Positions 1-13,600 of a stretch of DNA of 64,000 bases are shown one piece after another. The position numbers were made by a program, and so were the translations under genes. Source of the DNA: Mactra quadrangularis (lineage: Eukaryota; Mollusca; Bivalvia; Venerida; Mactridae). Position 1 is the first letter of the stretch; each line of letters opens with the position of its first letter. Where the stretch lies: contig CM046304.1 in assembly GCA_025267735.1 (NCBI GenBank), forward strand, positions 11,470,001 to 11,534,000, in the 5' to 3' direction. The notes under the pieces were generated by a model, which was not told the DNA's origin, did no database searches, and saw only the letters and a program-made list of their open reading frames with translations.

Positions 1-1527
1 CTTGTTAAATATATTATTTTATTTATGATTGATAATTGAACACATACATGTATGAGATTATAATTTCAAATCATGAAATGTATAACATGTTTGTCAAAAT
101 TTATCTATAGTAAGTATATAGAACATGTCCTTATTGTATTTAAAGTGAGTTTATAACTAGATCTGTAATGTGTAAGATGTCAAATAACAATTTCCATCTT
201 CTTTGATTTTGTAAGAATTGTTATAGCATTCTTATGCCAATAGACGGTATGCACGATCCCGAGACAAGATCATTATACATGTATATACATATATCGTGTT
301 GTTTAAGTTGGAACCTTGCCGTCTGCCAGTGTTTAAGCCACATTTACAGATGTGGGGGTATATATTAAAATCATGCATCTCTCATTAAACATTGTTTTAT
401 ATAGTTCGCTCGTTGAGGATAACGTAAGACAAATACAAATGATATTCTTTGTAAACGGTGTCTCATGTTATCCTTAAGGAGCTATAGTATATGTTTTTGG
501 TGTTTTACAGTAAATTGATCGTATATTTAGCTATGTATATATGTATAGCTATGTAGTATCTTGTTGCTAGGCAACACATGTAATATTACATGTTATATGG
601 TTTCTTTCGGAAATGGTATACACGCAATAATATTGTAGCAAAGGTATAATGCCGAGTCAGAAACGGACACTTCTACGTTGCCATTAAAGCTAGCGTGAAG
701 GCAAGGGAGTACAAGTGCCGTACTATATAGTGCGTACAAATTGACCCGACCTTACCTTTCACATTTGCATCTAATTATCATCTACACATATCCCGGCGAA
801 AATCAATACCACGCCTACTCTATACTTCGGCTCGTTACGTATTTAAGATAAAATAAGACCTGTATAGAGTACACAGCACGCATATATAACAACTCACGAT
901 TCAAATGCATTCAAACGGGAAACTCGTGTTCTTACCTTTTTGATTACAATTAATAATAAAACGGATGGGGGATGGCGGTTGTGGGGCTAAAACCCACAAC
1001 CTTTGAATTGGTAGCTAGCCTCATCGTATAATCATCTGGTCCGGTCTATGTGTAATAGACACTCAATGTACGCTTTTAATGTACTTAAAAATTAATCCCT
1101 GTGTTATAATTACATTCGAGCCTTGACGATATAATCCGATTGTTATCAAGCATTAATACTACATTCGTATTCAAAGTAATGAATATTCTTGCATAAAGGT
1201 CAGGTCGGGGTCAATATGTACGCACTATACGACTGTGGAACATTATATAATTATACTATGTACTTAACAATATAATTATATATCCGGGTCTATAGAAGAT
1301 GGCTCAGTACCGTTTCAACTGTCCTTAGTATTTCGAAGAATGCTTTGTAGTAATGCACTCATTATGATTTAAGCTTACATCTTTATACTTACTGTTTTGT
1401 TGTTTAGAATATTTACTACCATATTTGCATAACAAAAACATTTTAGTTGCTGTGTTATACGTAAGTAATAAACTTACAAAGACTCTTATTTAGGTTGTTT
1501 ATGTATGACCTTATATATTGTTTCCAG
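1..1527. other. Intronic or upstream sequence of the lectin gene
   Basis: I see no coding exon and no signal-peptide-like ORF with a phase-1 donor. The only recognisable structure is the TIR element at 726-1229. The rest is unassigned AT-rich sequence. Confidence 0.5.
726..1229. mobile_element. MITE family 1, copy 1 (about 0.5 kb)
   Basis: The left end TAGTGCGTACAAATTGACCC and the right end GGGTCAATATGTACGCACTA are inverted repeats, with TA on both outer sides. There is no coding potential. Related copies lie at 10411-10673 (inverted, internally deleted) and 39666-40085. A TA target duplication would suit a Tc1/mariner-mobilised element; that class is inferred. Confidence 0.72.
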
Positions 1528-1600
1528 CATTTAAATGTCACCCTTACGATGATCAATATAGGACCGTACGGTTGTCAGATGGAGAACTGTTCACGTACAG
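1528..1600 (+). CDS. CTLD 1, exon A
   Basis: This 73-nt exon runs from acceptor TTTCCAG to donor GTAATT, entered in phase 1 and left in phase 2. It encodes FKCHPYDDQYRTVRLSDGEL and then FTYR, the N-terminal strand of the domain with its first cysteine. The same exon recurs at 9171 and 12015. Confidence 0.85.
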
Positions 1601-4600
1601 GTAATTTTAAATTTTCACGTATTATTGTGTTTGAATATAATTAGTTGATTCTGAAGTAATTTGGAACACAAACATGAATAATTTTGACATTTGCATCATT
1701 AGCTATAACACATAATAAAGAAACGATATGTCAGAGTCATGATTTATGTGTAACAAAGAGATTACTTGCAATGTACTTGATTTCGATGATTACTGCAAAA
1801 AACAGTGATTGATTATTACATTTATATGCTGTTTAAATGCAACTCAATAGTGTCAATAATGCCATGTTTCTACAATTTAGGCAAAATATTTATGTAACTA
1901 AAGACTGAGTGGTTTCTAATCTGCAAAGATAATCTTCAATAGATACAATGAGACATTCAGTCAGAAGATAAAATAAATGTTGTTTAATATAACCTTTCTC
2001 CATCAGATTTGGAACTAGTAGATTGACAGCCGACATGGCCCAAGCAGATTGTGAAAGATCTGGAGGTTCACTTGCTGATATATCAACAGTCCAAAAACTA
2101 GATTTTGTTTCTCAAGTTTTGGGTTGCGCAAGTAAGTGATAATTTATCACTTTAATCAATTCATCAGTTCAGAACACAACAGATATTCTGTTTTATCTTA
2201 GCACCAACTGATTTTTTGCGAAAAAACCTATTGACTGGATATCCTAAGCAAACCTTTCTCCAACCTGCCGGATAAACTATGTACAGATTGTCACTAACCT
2301 AATGGCTCTATTTTTACATAGTACATAGTCAGTTTGTAAATGAAAAAGTCATACCATTAAAGTTATATTTGACTTTGGAATAAAAGATAAGTATAAATTA
2401 AATGTATAACAACACAGGGGACGGAGTGGCTGCAGCAGGAATTTGACTAAAAGATTACTTACATTCTAAAAAAATGTGACTATATATCATGGAGTCAGAC
2501 TTCATTATTGATCAATTTGGAAGTGATATACAATGTAGAATACAAACAACATAAATCAATTTGAAATTCTGTTACATTAATAATATCATGATTGGTTCAT
2601 AATAAAGATAGAAGTTTACTAATATAGTTAGTAGCTATACTTAAAACATTTTTATGTCTCCCATTACAGACTTTGGAAAGCGTCAATATTTTATCGGTGG
2701 AAGAAGAGATAACACACTGACTTGGAAATGGTCAAATGGATATCCTATACCAATGAATTCAACTTTTTGGCAACCTGGTTTTCCGAATACAAACAATGAA
2801 GATTGTATTTATTTTCGTGTAAGGCAAGATCGGACATTTGATGATTATGGCTGTGGAGTTGCTTCGCCTTACTTTATATGTGAAAAGAAAATTGTACCTA
2901 CTGGTATGTATTTTACAAAGTACTGAAACGGTGTATTTATAATTTTGAAATACAGTAAATTTCCGATATACGTTTTTTAAAATTGATGGTCTTAATAGCG
3001 AAACAGTCCTGTTGTGGGGACGCTTACTGTTCAATATCTCACAATTTTACAATAACCAATATGTTTCTTATTGCAGAACTTTACTATATAATGAAAGCAC
3101 AAGGAATCTTTGTATATACTTGTATAGGTCGTTTGCGTTAATGCTGGACCCCTATTTGCCGTAAATATCTTTTAAACTATAACAGCGATTTTGCTAAAAA
3201 AATTTATACAATCTTATTACATTTTTTCCTTCTAGGATTAAAATTTTCAGAATTTTTAATAGATAAATAAAAAAGTTTTCCATAAGGTTCAATGCAAAAT
3301 ATAAGGAATTTTTTATCAAAAATCCGGCGGGAGGTAAAATAAGCTGTTCTGATTATAACATTGTCATACTTCCAGTGTTTTTTATACTAAGTCCCGTGCG
3401 TTTATTGTAAATTTGTCGCTTAAATAAACACTCGACGGTCTACTGAATTGTAAAGCAGACGCCCGTCTTTAAAATCGTACGTGTAGAATTTGTATAGATT
3501 TTGACGATGCAGACGACAGTGATGATGATATTCGAGTCTGTATATAAGGTTATACTTTGTTATCAAATAAAATTTCTAACCGGGCCTCATATTTAGCTAA
3601 TATTTTGTATCTACTGTTATGCGGCTGTTCTGATTATGGCACATACCCATTTTACAAAAGTCGCTTTTTGCCTTCAAAATTTGCATTGCATGTCTATAGA
3701 AAGTATGTTATGTAATTAAAGAAAAACTCTAAATTTTTGGATTTGAGAATATCTATTTCACGCGGTTCGATAGTATAGCGTGAAATATTTGTCTTAACGC
3801 GACGCAGTTTTCATACAGTGATTGTATTGGTCAGTTGCACGAGAAAAGCGTGAAAATGTTTCTATTTTAATACGTGTAGTAATTTAGATTTGAATCATTC
3901 TACCAGGCGACTTCACACTGTCAACACCTTGTTTTGTATCTACGTGGCAGTCGGCATGGAGGAAAATCAACTTTTATCCCATTTGGAACAATTAATTTCG
4001 ACTAAGTTAGACGCCTTCGAACAGCGTTTAGATGCAACACAGAGAGAGCTTTCACATGCGCAAATGTCTAAGCTGCAAACTTTGACATCTTCTGACGGTT
4101 ATACGTTTCGGCGAAAAGCTAATGAAGAACAGCACAAGGTGAACGCCAAAATTTTGGAAAAAATGAGGGAAGCGGAGTGCTCCGTTAACGATATTGCAAG
4201 AACAAGTTCAAACGACGCTGTTGAGACCGCTCACAAGAAAATTTCAGAAGGTATAGACATTATTTTACACCGTCAGAAGTTAATTCGTTTAGCAGACTCG
4301 TCAGAACATGGATGGAGGGTTGTTAACGAATACGAAGCTCATCCACTCGCCGAAGATTCTGAAGATGAGAAGAAGATCTTCAGGGCTCAACTTCGTGCAG
4401 AACGCAAGGCTAAACAAGACAAGCGCAAAGGGAGACGATTTCGACCATATGAAACACTTCCAACAACTACGGCTTCATCTACTAGTCAGAACTTCGCACC
4501 AACACCAAGCAAGAAACCTGGTTTATGTTTTAGATGCGGAAAGCCCGGACATTGGCGGGCAGACTGTAAATGGTATGCGACTGAAACTAGTCAAGCAAGC

Positions 4601-7600
4601 AAAGTTAATCAGATAAGTAAAACTATGTTACTTTCTTTAGTACATGAGTACAATGATTTTAATGAGAAACAATCGGTTAAGATAAAGAATACGACCTTAG
4701 ATAAGTCGTTTGATGATTCAGAAGGTCACAAGACAAAAGCGGTCACGTCATTAGCATCTCCTGTTTATAGACTGAAAAATTGTTATATGCATTGGAAGCA
4801 TGCCGGGGCAAACGAATATATTTTAGATATGCTTGATAAAGGTTATAAGTTACCTTTTAAGACTATACCTTCGTCCGTTGAGTTAAAAAACAATATGTCC
4901 GCTAATAAGCATTCTGATTTTGTCCAAGAAGAAATTTCAAAGCTGCTACATAAAGGCTGTATCAGTGAGGTTTCGACTGTACCGCTCGTTGTTAACCCGC
5001 TTACGGTTGCAGTAAACAAGTCCGGTAAACCCCGTCTGGTTTTGGACTGCAGACATATAAATACTGATATTTTCAAATTTAAATGTTGTTTTGAAAACCA
5101 GTCAGTTGCAAGACAGTTATTTCAAAAAGGAAATTATCTCTATAATTTTGATATCCGCAGTGCTTACCACCATATAATGATTTTCCCTGAACACAGAACA
5201 TATTTAGGTTTCGCTTGGGAATACAAAAGCCATAAAAAGTATTTCGTGTTCAATGTGTTGGCTTTCGGGCTCTGTACCGCTGGAATGATATTTACAAAGC
5301 TTCTTAAAATACCATTGACTAAATGGCGATCCAAAGGCCTAAAAGTTGTATTATTTTTAGATGATGGTTTCGGCGGTGAAGGCAATTATGAACTTGCATT
5401 AAAGTCTAGTCAATATATACAGCAAGATTTGCGCGAATTTGGTTTTTTGATAGCAGACGAAAAATGTCAGTGGGAACCTAGTTTACAAGCATTTTGGCTA
5501 GGATATATTTGGAATATGGAAACCGGTAATATACATGTCTCAGAAGACCGTATTAACAGCGCATATCGTTTATTACATGAGATATTGAGCAAAGTTAGTG
5601 ATGGGTTAATTTTGTTTAAAGTTCGGCTGATCGCACGTTTGATAGGTAAACTTATTTCAATGCAGAGTGTCTTAGGCCAAAATGTACGCTTAAGGACACG
5701 GTCACTTTATGAGTGCGTCGCAAATAGAGCGAGCTGGGAGGCACCTGTAATGTTAAGCAAGCATGCAGTCGATGAGTTGGTTTTCTGGAAGGAAAATTTA
5801 CATGATTTAAACACGTGTGCACTTTCTCAGAGTGCTAGCATAGATAGTTTGATATTTTGTGACGCAAGCTCCACTGGATATGGTGGTTTTATAGAGGGTA
5901 GCGATGACAGTAGCGTAGTTGGCTGCTGGTCAGACTATGAGTCAGAGTTGAGTTCTTCTTGGAGAGAACTAGAGGCTGTGAACAGGGTTGTTAGAACCTC
6001 TTTGTCAAGCCTGGAAGGGCAGAATGTATTAGTTAAAACAGATAACAAAAATGTATGTTCAATTTTGTCAGTGGGAAGCAAAAAGTCGTATTTACAGCAG
6101 TTATCTTTAAGTATAAATGACTTTTGTATGGCAAATAATATAAATTTGATTCCTAGTTGGATTCCAAGGGCAAAAAACTCTGAGGCAGATTTTTTAAGCA
6201 GGTGTTCAGACAGCGATGACTGGTCAGTGGTAGATAGTCTATTTTATTCTGTCGATATCAAATGGGGTCCGCATACATTTGATCGTTTTGCTTGTGATTA
6301 CAATACAAAATGTGCGTCTTTCAATTCGAAATACTGGTGTCCCGGGACTTCCGGCATCAATGCTTTAGATCAGAACTGGGCTAATGAGAACAACTGGGTG
6401 GTACCTCCACCTAGATTGGTTATAAACTGTATACAAAAGGCAGTCAAAGATAAGTGCAATTGTACCGTTGTAATGCCTGTTTGGAGGTCCGCGCCATTTT
6501 GGCCAATTGTGTTCCTGGGAGAGGAAAGTAAGGCAGATTTCGTTACAGATGTGATGTTTTTCCCTCCAGGCACCCTCACGAAACGGGGCAGAGGCAGAAA
6601 CGGCATTTTCGACGGCAGGCCGTTAAAATTTGGTTTAGTTGCTATAAGAATTACCTAATTGTAAATTGATTTGTTTTTTCAGGCTTGAAGCTGAAACAAT
6701 TCATTTCCACTGAAATTGCAAAGGCTGGTTTAACTGGTGAAAATGTTGAGACATTATCTTCAAAAATGGCTAATTATATGATTGGATCCAAGAGTGAAAG
6801 CACGAACACTAAGTATTTTAATTATTTTCAAAGATGGCAAACATACATAAACTCTAAAGGAGGCTCAGCATTACCAGCATCACCTGTACATATTGCGCTT
6901 TATTTAACAGAGCTAATGGACAAGAAAACTTCGTATAACATTATATCCTCAATCATTTATAGCATTAAGTGGGCTCATAATCTTCGTGGATTGATCGATC
7001 CAACAAGCAATATTTTTGTGACTAATTTATTGGAATCTGCTAAGCGTTTATTATCAAAGCCCATACGCAAAAAAGTGCCAATATCAGCTGACATGCTCAA
7101 AGAGTTGTGTGTTTTGTATAAAGACAGCAAAGACTTACTAGTTGTGAGAGACTTGTGTATGGTTCTTCTGGGTTTTTCAGCATTTTTGCGATTTGACGAA
7201 ATCAGCAATATTCACTGTAATGATATTGAAATTTTTGATGATTATTTTTCTATTTTTATCAGAAAATGTAAAACTGACCAATATAGATCCGGTAATAAGA
7301 TTGTAATTTCAAAAGGGACCTCGGTGGCATGTCCTCTTAGTATGTTGCTACGATATTTAGATATCACAGGACAAACCATTAACGATACAGGTTTCCTATT
7401 CCGACCTTGTTTTAGATCACGTAATACACTTCGTCTCATTTACAAAGACAAACCATTAAGTTATACTCGAGCTAGAGAATGTATTTTGGCTAGGCTAAAA
7501 GAAGTGTGCGGTACCTTAGATATTGGTTTACATTCTTTAAGGTCCGGCGGCGCTACTACAGCTGCTAATGCTGGTGTCAATGACCGATGTTGGAAGAGAC

Positions 7601-10600
7601 ATGGAAGGTGGAGAGGGGACCGTAGTAAAGACGGTTACGTGCATGATTCACTGCAGAGTAGACTTGAAGTGTCTAAACGTTTGTCATTGTAACTTCCAGC
7701 CCTTTCTTTTTGTAGTCTATACACATCGTCTGGCCGTGCATATAAGTGTTAGTGTTTTTATTTATATACAGTACGGAGTCCAGTTTGGACTATCTATTTC
7801 ACGCGGTTCGATAGTATAGCGTGAAATATTTGTCTTAACGCGACGCAGTTTTCATACAGTGATTGTATTGGTCAGTTGCACGAGAAAAGCGTGAAAATGT
7901 TTCTATTTTAATACGTGTAGTAATTTAGATTTGAATCATTCTACCAGGCGACTTCACACTGTCAACACCTTGTTTCCTACTAATCGATATTATTTGCATA
8001 ATATATATATATATATAATATTAATAGCCAGTTTCATGATATTAATGCTGAAACTAAAAAACATTTATTAACGTATTTCAGTTTATCAGTCATGACGCTA
8101 TTTATTACCTATACATGTACAATGTTATATGCTTAAAATTGTTTTTGGAAGTATATATTTTAACATGCCAATATGTAATTATTTATAGTCTCTGTAGTCA
8201 TAGCGTTAAGATTGATTTTTAGTTTCTATACAGTTGTGATGAGATAGATTTGTGTTTTTCCTGATCATTGGCTTATATATACATGTATATATTCGGATAT
8301 GGCCGTCCGGCTAGAGATACAATAGTTAGCTTTGCTTGAAAATAGAGCCAGCAAATATGTCTTTTCAGAATGAGGTCTAACATTCAAGCGATACGACATT
8401 GACAAATAGACACAGGTTTCCAGAGTGAATTTTTGTTTTAAATTTTTTATCTCTGGTTGTTCCTGGGCGAGTCGAATCGCAAACGTGAAAAGAACTGCCA
8501 TAAAAGGATTCATTTATTTTGTAGCGTATATTATAAGTACGCTTTAGTAGATTCTGCCTTTTACATATATGGTTAAGAACGATTGGTGTTTGTTGAAATA
8601 TTTTAAAACCATATTATATATTTATAGTGATAGCCATGTACATTTATAATTTTGTATTCATTATATTGTTAATCTGCCGACTGTAAAGTTCAACGCAATA
8701 AATACATATAAGTGTTAGTGTTTTTATTTATATACAGTACGGAGTCCATTTTGGACGGAAAATGCTAGTTATGATCACATACAAAATTTGAGTTAATTCC
8801 ATCCGATAGTTATTGAGATATTTCATGATTTTAAGGGGTCCAGCTTTAACGCAAACGACCTATAGTATAGTAGACAAATGACCTTTACTAAAATATATGT
8901 TTTTATTATAATTGAAAAGTATGTATCGAAAGCATGATGGGGTCGGTATAATACTGAGAAAGACAAGAAAATGGCCTAAGCAAACATTTCATAACCAAAC
9001 TCTACGACGATATTAGGTCCTATCTTAGAATAGAACCCTTGATAAGTGGTATCGTGGCCAAAGACGCTCCCGATTGAGCTAACCGGATGTTATATATATA
9101 GAGAGAGGTACGATGACACGAAATCACCTTTCATTCTTTTTAAATATTACCTTCAAATTTATATTTTCAGCATTTTCCTGTAGTACCGATGATGCTCAAT
9201 ATCATACAGTTCAGTTGTCAGATGGAGATGTGTTTACTTACAGGTTCGTTTTTGTTTATGCAACTAAATGGTAATTTTATTTTGTAGACATTAACAAAGT
9301 CCATTGACAATAATCATGTTTGCGGTATTTTGCAAAAATAATGTTAGCTCAAACACAATTGGAAATATAACGATAAACATGTACAGAAATACAATTGGTA
9401 AAATAAATTTAAATATTAATACATGGAAGTTTAAATGTAAAATTGTACAATAATTACATAATATTGTGTTCAAAATGACTGTGAATGAAAATGATATTTA
9501 CATAGAAGCATGGTTTGTTATAAAATGTATTACTTTGTTTACTTTCTGCTTGAATGAATGATGCTAATTTGATTTTTGGAAGGTTGGTAGTTTTTAACTA
9601 AACGCGAAATTTGTTCAAGCTATGTCAAGTAAAGGAATATTTAATTATTTATTTTTCTCTGTTTGTTGTAAATTGGACATACAAATAAAACAATTCTATG
9701 ACCATAAATGCGTATTTATCAAAACCTTTGTCAGAATACGACAGTACAAGAAACATATTTAAAATACAAAAATCAAAGAAAACTTGGTGTGGAACTAAAT
9801 GGTTCATAAATATCTCTTCATTATAGTGGCATATTTATGTCACCAAATAACTTCTTAATTAATAATGTCAATTTAGTGGTTAACTAGTTACGTAACTAGA
9901 TAATCACTGACCATCATCTAGACGCACTAAGTGATATTTTGTTAACTAGTTACGTAACTATATAGATTAATTAGCTCGTTATAATTATCTGATGGCAGAA
10001 ACATGCCACCATACTTCATGATAATGTTTTACAATATGTTTCGGGTTTTCTGTTTTCGATTTTCGGCATTTGGTTCATTGAAATGCTTATTTGTTACGAT
10101 ATAATATTTTCACTTGCTACATTTATACTCTTTTCTGCTTTAGAATCGTACATAATATGTTGACAGCAGACTTGGCCCAAGCAGATTGTGAAAAAACCGG
10201 AGGTTCACTTGCTAAATTATCAACAGTCTCAAAGCTGGATATAGCTTATCAACTTATTAACTGTTCTAGTAAGTGATGATAAAAAAATATTTTTTAGCAT
10301 TGTCAGTTCATAAAAATTACCAAAAACAAATTTAAAACACCTGAGTAAAAGCACCGAGAAAAGTATATTTCTACTAAATAATAGTATATATGCATATTCA
10401 CTATTCTCAGTATAGTGCGTACATATTAACCCCGACCTGAGCTTTATGCAAGAATATTCATTACATTGAATACGAATGTAGTATTAAAGCTCGATTACAC
10501 ATTGACCGTAAGGATTATGAGTTAAAACTTAACACACAAACATACTACGATAATTTTACGATCGCTGTCGAAGTGTAGAATAGGCGTGGTACTGACTTTC

Positions 10601-13600
10601 GTCGGGATATGTGTAGATAATTATTAGATGCAAATGTGGAAGGTCAGGTCGGGGTCAATATGAATGCACTATGCATTTAAGTTATTGCGTGGCTGAACGT
10701 TGCCTCCAAACCCTGCTCATTAAAATTTGTATTATGACAGATGACCCTAAAGTTACCAATTTATGCGTAATTGGAATAAAACAACTGAATATTTTTTTTT
10801 TGCTCAAGGAAATTATCATTGCCCCAAGTAGGGTTCGAACCCTTGACCTCTTGATTCCTAAGCACACGCTCAACCACTTGACCACTGCTTTTTTGTTTAT
10901 ACTAAGTTTTATTTCAGAACTTAAAACATTGCGTAGACAGTTAGCGGATCAAGCATATCTTCACAAAACATCTAAGTTGTAAAGTTTCTTTTATTATCGC
11001 AATATTATTACAAGTTCATTTCTGAACTATAGCGAAGCTGGTTGAAAACATATCATGCGTTGAATTCACGTCTGAATAGAATTGACATGAAATTGAAAAG
11101 TGAAGATAAGTTGAATATTTGAAAAATGTTTGTTTATACAACACTTATCTTTTCATTGTTAGGACCACCAAATTTAATAGTCAAACTATCGTCATGGTCT
11201 TAAAATAGTGACATTTTCTACTCAATTTTAGCTTTTGGAACGTTAAAGTCATCAATAGTCGTATGATTTTGAATTACCCAACGTAGCATTTATAGCAAAA
11301 ACGTTTCTTTACAATAATTATTACTTTTACATTACAGAACAAATTCTATACGGTTACTTTGTCGATGGAAGAAAAGAAAATGTAACATTAACTTGGAAAT
11401 GGTCTGACGGGGAACTTATACCAATGAATGCAACTTTTTGGTACCCTGCATTTCCAAATTCAGACCATGAAGACTGTGTTATAGCGCGAATCAGACCAAA
11501 ACGGTCATTTGATGACATTAGCTGTGGATATCCCCAGCCTTACATATGTGAAAGAGAGATTTATCATGCTGGTATGTATTGATTGAATGTGTAGTGTTGC
11601 ATAAGTATTGATGGGATATGATTATGTGTGCCGCTATATGTACATATATCTGATAAAATGGTCGAAACACAATAAAATGTACTGACACAAATTTGAAATA
11701 GGGTTTCAACATGTTTAAACCCATGTTTTATTTACTGTTTTTAATTAACTGTACGATATTGGACTTCAAATTCAGGTCAGTGATGGCGTTCACTACGACT
11801 TTTTAACCAAATAATCGGCCATAATGACAACAGCTATTATGTGATTTAAGCATTTTTGATAAATGGTTTCTCATAATGTCCGAGATTTTTTGTAAATGCC
11901 TTGTAAGGGCAAGATGGAAAGCGAAATTATATGATCATGTAACTGTTGTGCTATCAATAGATAGAACTAAAACTAAATTTTCAGAACTTATAAATTTATA
12001 TGTATTATTTTCAGCATTTTTGTGCCATCCTGATGACAGTCAATATAGAGCAGTTAGATTGCCAGATGGAGAATTATTTACGTACAGGTACATTTATATT
12101 TGCTAGGGACGTTTTCTCGACAATGAGTTTAACACTATTATACAAAATTGATCAAATGCAATGCATGGAGCTTCACTCCGCATGTTAGCATTTTGTCTCC
12201 GTGTTAAACGACAATCAGTCGTGCTACTAATACTTTCTAGATATGTATGAAACATTGGATTCAAGTATTTAACTTACCTTGGCCTGACAATTGCCCAGTT
12301 TGATAACCTGGTAGTCGTGAGAATGACCATAGAATTTTCCACCTCAACATAATTAATACACGCGGATGAAAATTAAGATTATTAATTTATTGAACATAAA
12401 CAGTCGTACTTAGTTAAAACTGTGTATGACTAAGGCGTTGAATTCTGGTTAGATCTGTGTTGCCTTTTGCGGGCGCTGTCGGTCAAACTGCTGTTCAGGA
12501 AGTTGTTCGCCACTAGTAAATGGGTCGGCGGGCAGAGGTTTAAAAATGTCCAAGAAAACTGGTTGGGTTTTTCGGTGCAGGACCGGTGCATGGAGGGATG
12601 ATGGTGTTCATATTGTTTCAACAACATCTATACTATTAAATTTGCGAGTTTCCTGTTTTGTGGAAGAATCTGCGCAGCTTTGAATAAATCTTTTGTTTGT
12701 CGCTGGAGCACCTATTTACCGGCATATCAATTCTTTTTTGACAAAGCCTCTTGATATTTGCAAAAACTGCCAAAAATCAACAAAAATAGTGGGTTTTTTG
12801 TGTCTAAAAATAGTTCTAGATAAAACTATAAATAGACACGTCAAACCAAACTCCCCGCAGCGGTTATCTCCCTTTATCAAAGCGTGACTTAAGCACTGTG
12901 AGGGGTTTGCTAAAGCCCGTGCTTGCACGGGCTCCCATCTAGTTTATACATGTATATAATATTTTCTTTATTTCCATCAAAAGTTTTGTACATTTTTATT
13001 AATTTGATCTCGTTTTCATTAAGATTTGTGAATACTCCAATGACAGCAAGAATGGCTCAAGCTGACTGTGTAAAAAGTGGAGGGTCTCTTGTTAAGGTCT
13101 CAACAATTTCAAAAAGGGATTATATTTTTCAAATATTGAACTGTCCTGGTAAGTGACATTCTTACAAAGTGGTCGAATATATTACGAGGGGTGTTTCATA
13201 AGCAATGCAACTGGTAATATAAATTTTTATTCAGAAAGAATTACAAAACAAAATTCAGTGCATTCCCTCGAAGTACTCTCCCTTAAACTTCACACAAAGT
13301 TTCAGTCTTTTAATCCAATTATAAAAGCACTTCTCATAATCCGAAGCAGTTATATGTCTAAGACACTGACAAACTGCAGAACCCAAGGCTTTCCTGGACG
13401 CATAACGCTTTCCAGCGAGGGTGGATTTTAGTCTTGGAAACAGAAAATAGTCACAGGGTGCCAAATCTGGTGAATAGGCAGGGTGTGGAAGCACTCGAAC
13501 CTTTTGTTGTTTCAGAAAGTCCGTCACAATATGTGCTTTGTGAGATGACGCGTTGTCGTAAAGAAGTGACACAAATTTCCAGCCATGTTTTGGACGACGG

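Larger units (their letters stand above)
3750..8756 (+). mobile_element. DIRS-superfamily tyrosine-recombinase retrotransposon
   Basis: This 5.0-kb element has split direct repeats in the order A1 (3750-3934), two ORFs, B1 (7739-7790), A2 (7791-7975), about 730 bp unique, B2 (8705-8756). A1 and A2 appear identical over 185 bp; B1 and B2 differ at one base. B1 runs directly into A2, the junction expected from a circular intermediate. No target duplication is seen, as expected for tyrosine-recombinase integration. PAT-like and Ngaro elements share this repeat layout. Intact ORFs and matching repeats suggest a recent insertion. Confidence 0.88.
3123..8864. mobile_element. TIR DNA element, copy 1, interrupted by the DIRS element
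   Basis: The ends are TATAGGTCGTTTGCGTTAAT and CTTTAACGCAAACGACCTAT, inverted repeats extending through GCTGGACCCCT. Removing the inserted retrotransposon (3750-8756) leaves about 735 bp with no ORF, so this is a non-autonomous element. The second copy at 25113-28468 shares both outer arms in reverse orientation. The superfamily cannot be assigned; a short TA-type target is possible. Confidence 0.75.

Noticed and set aside
2759..3034. Minus-strand ORF opposite CTLD 1 exon C
   Set aside because: It is antisense to a well-supported exon and shows no family features.
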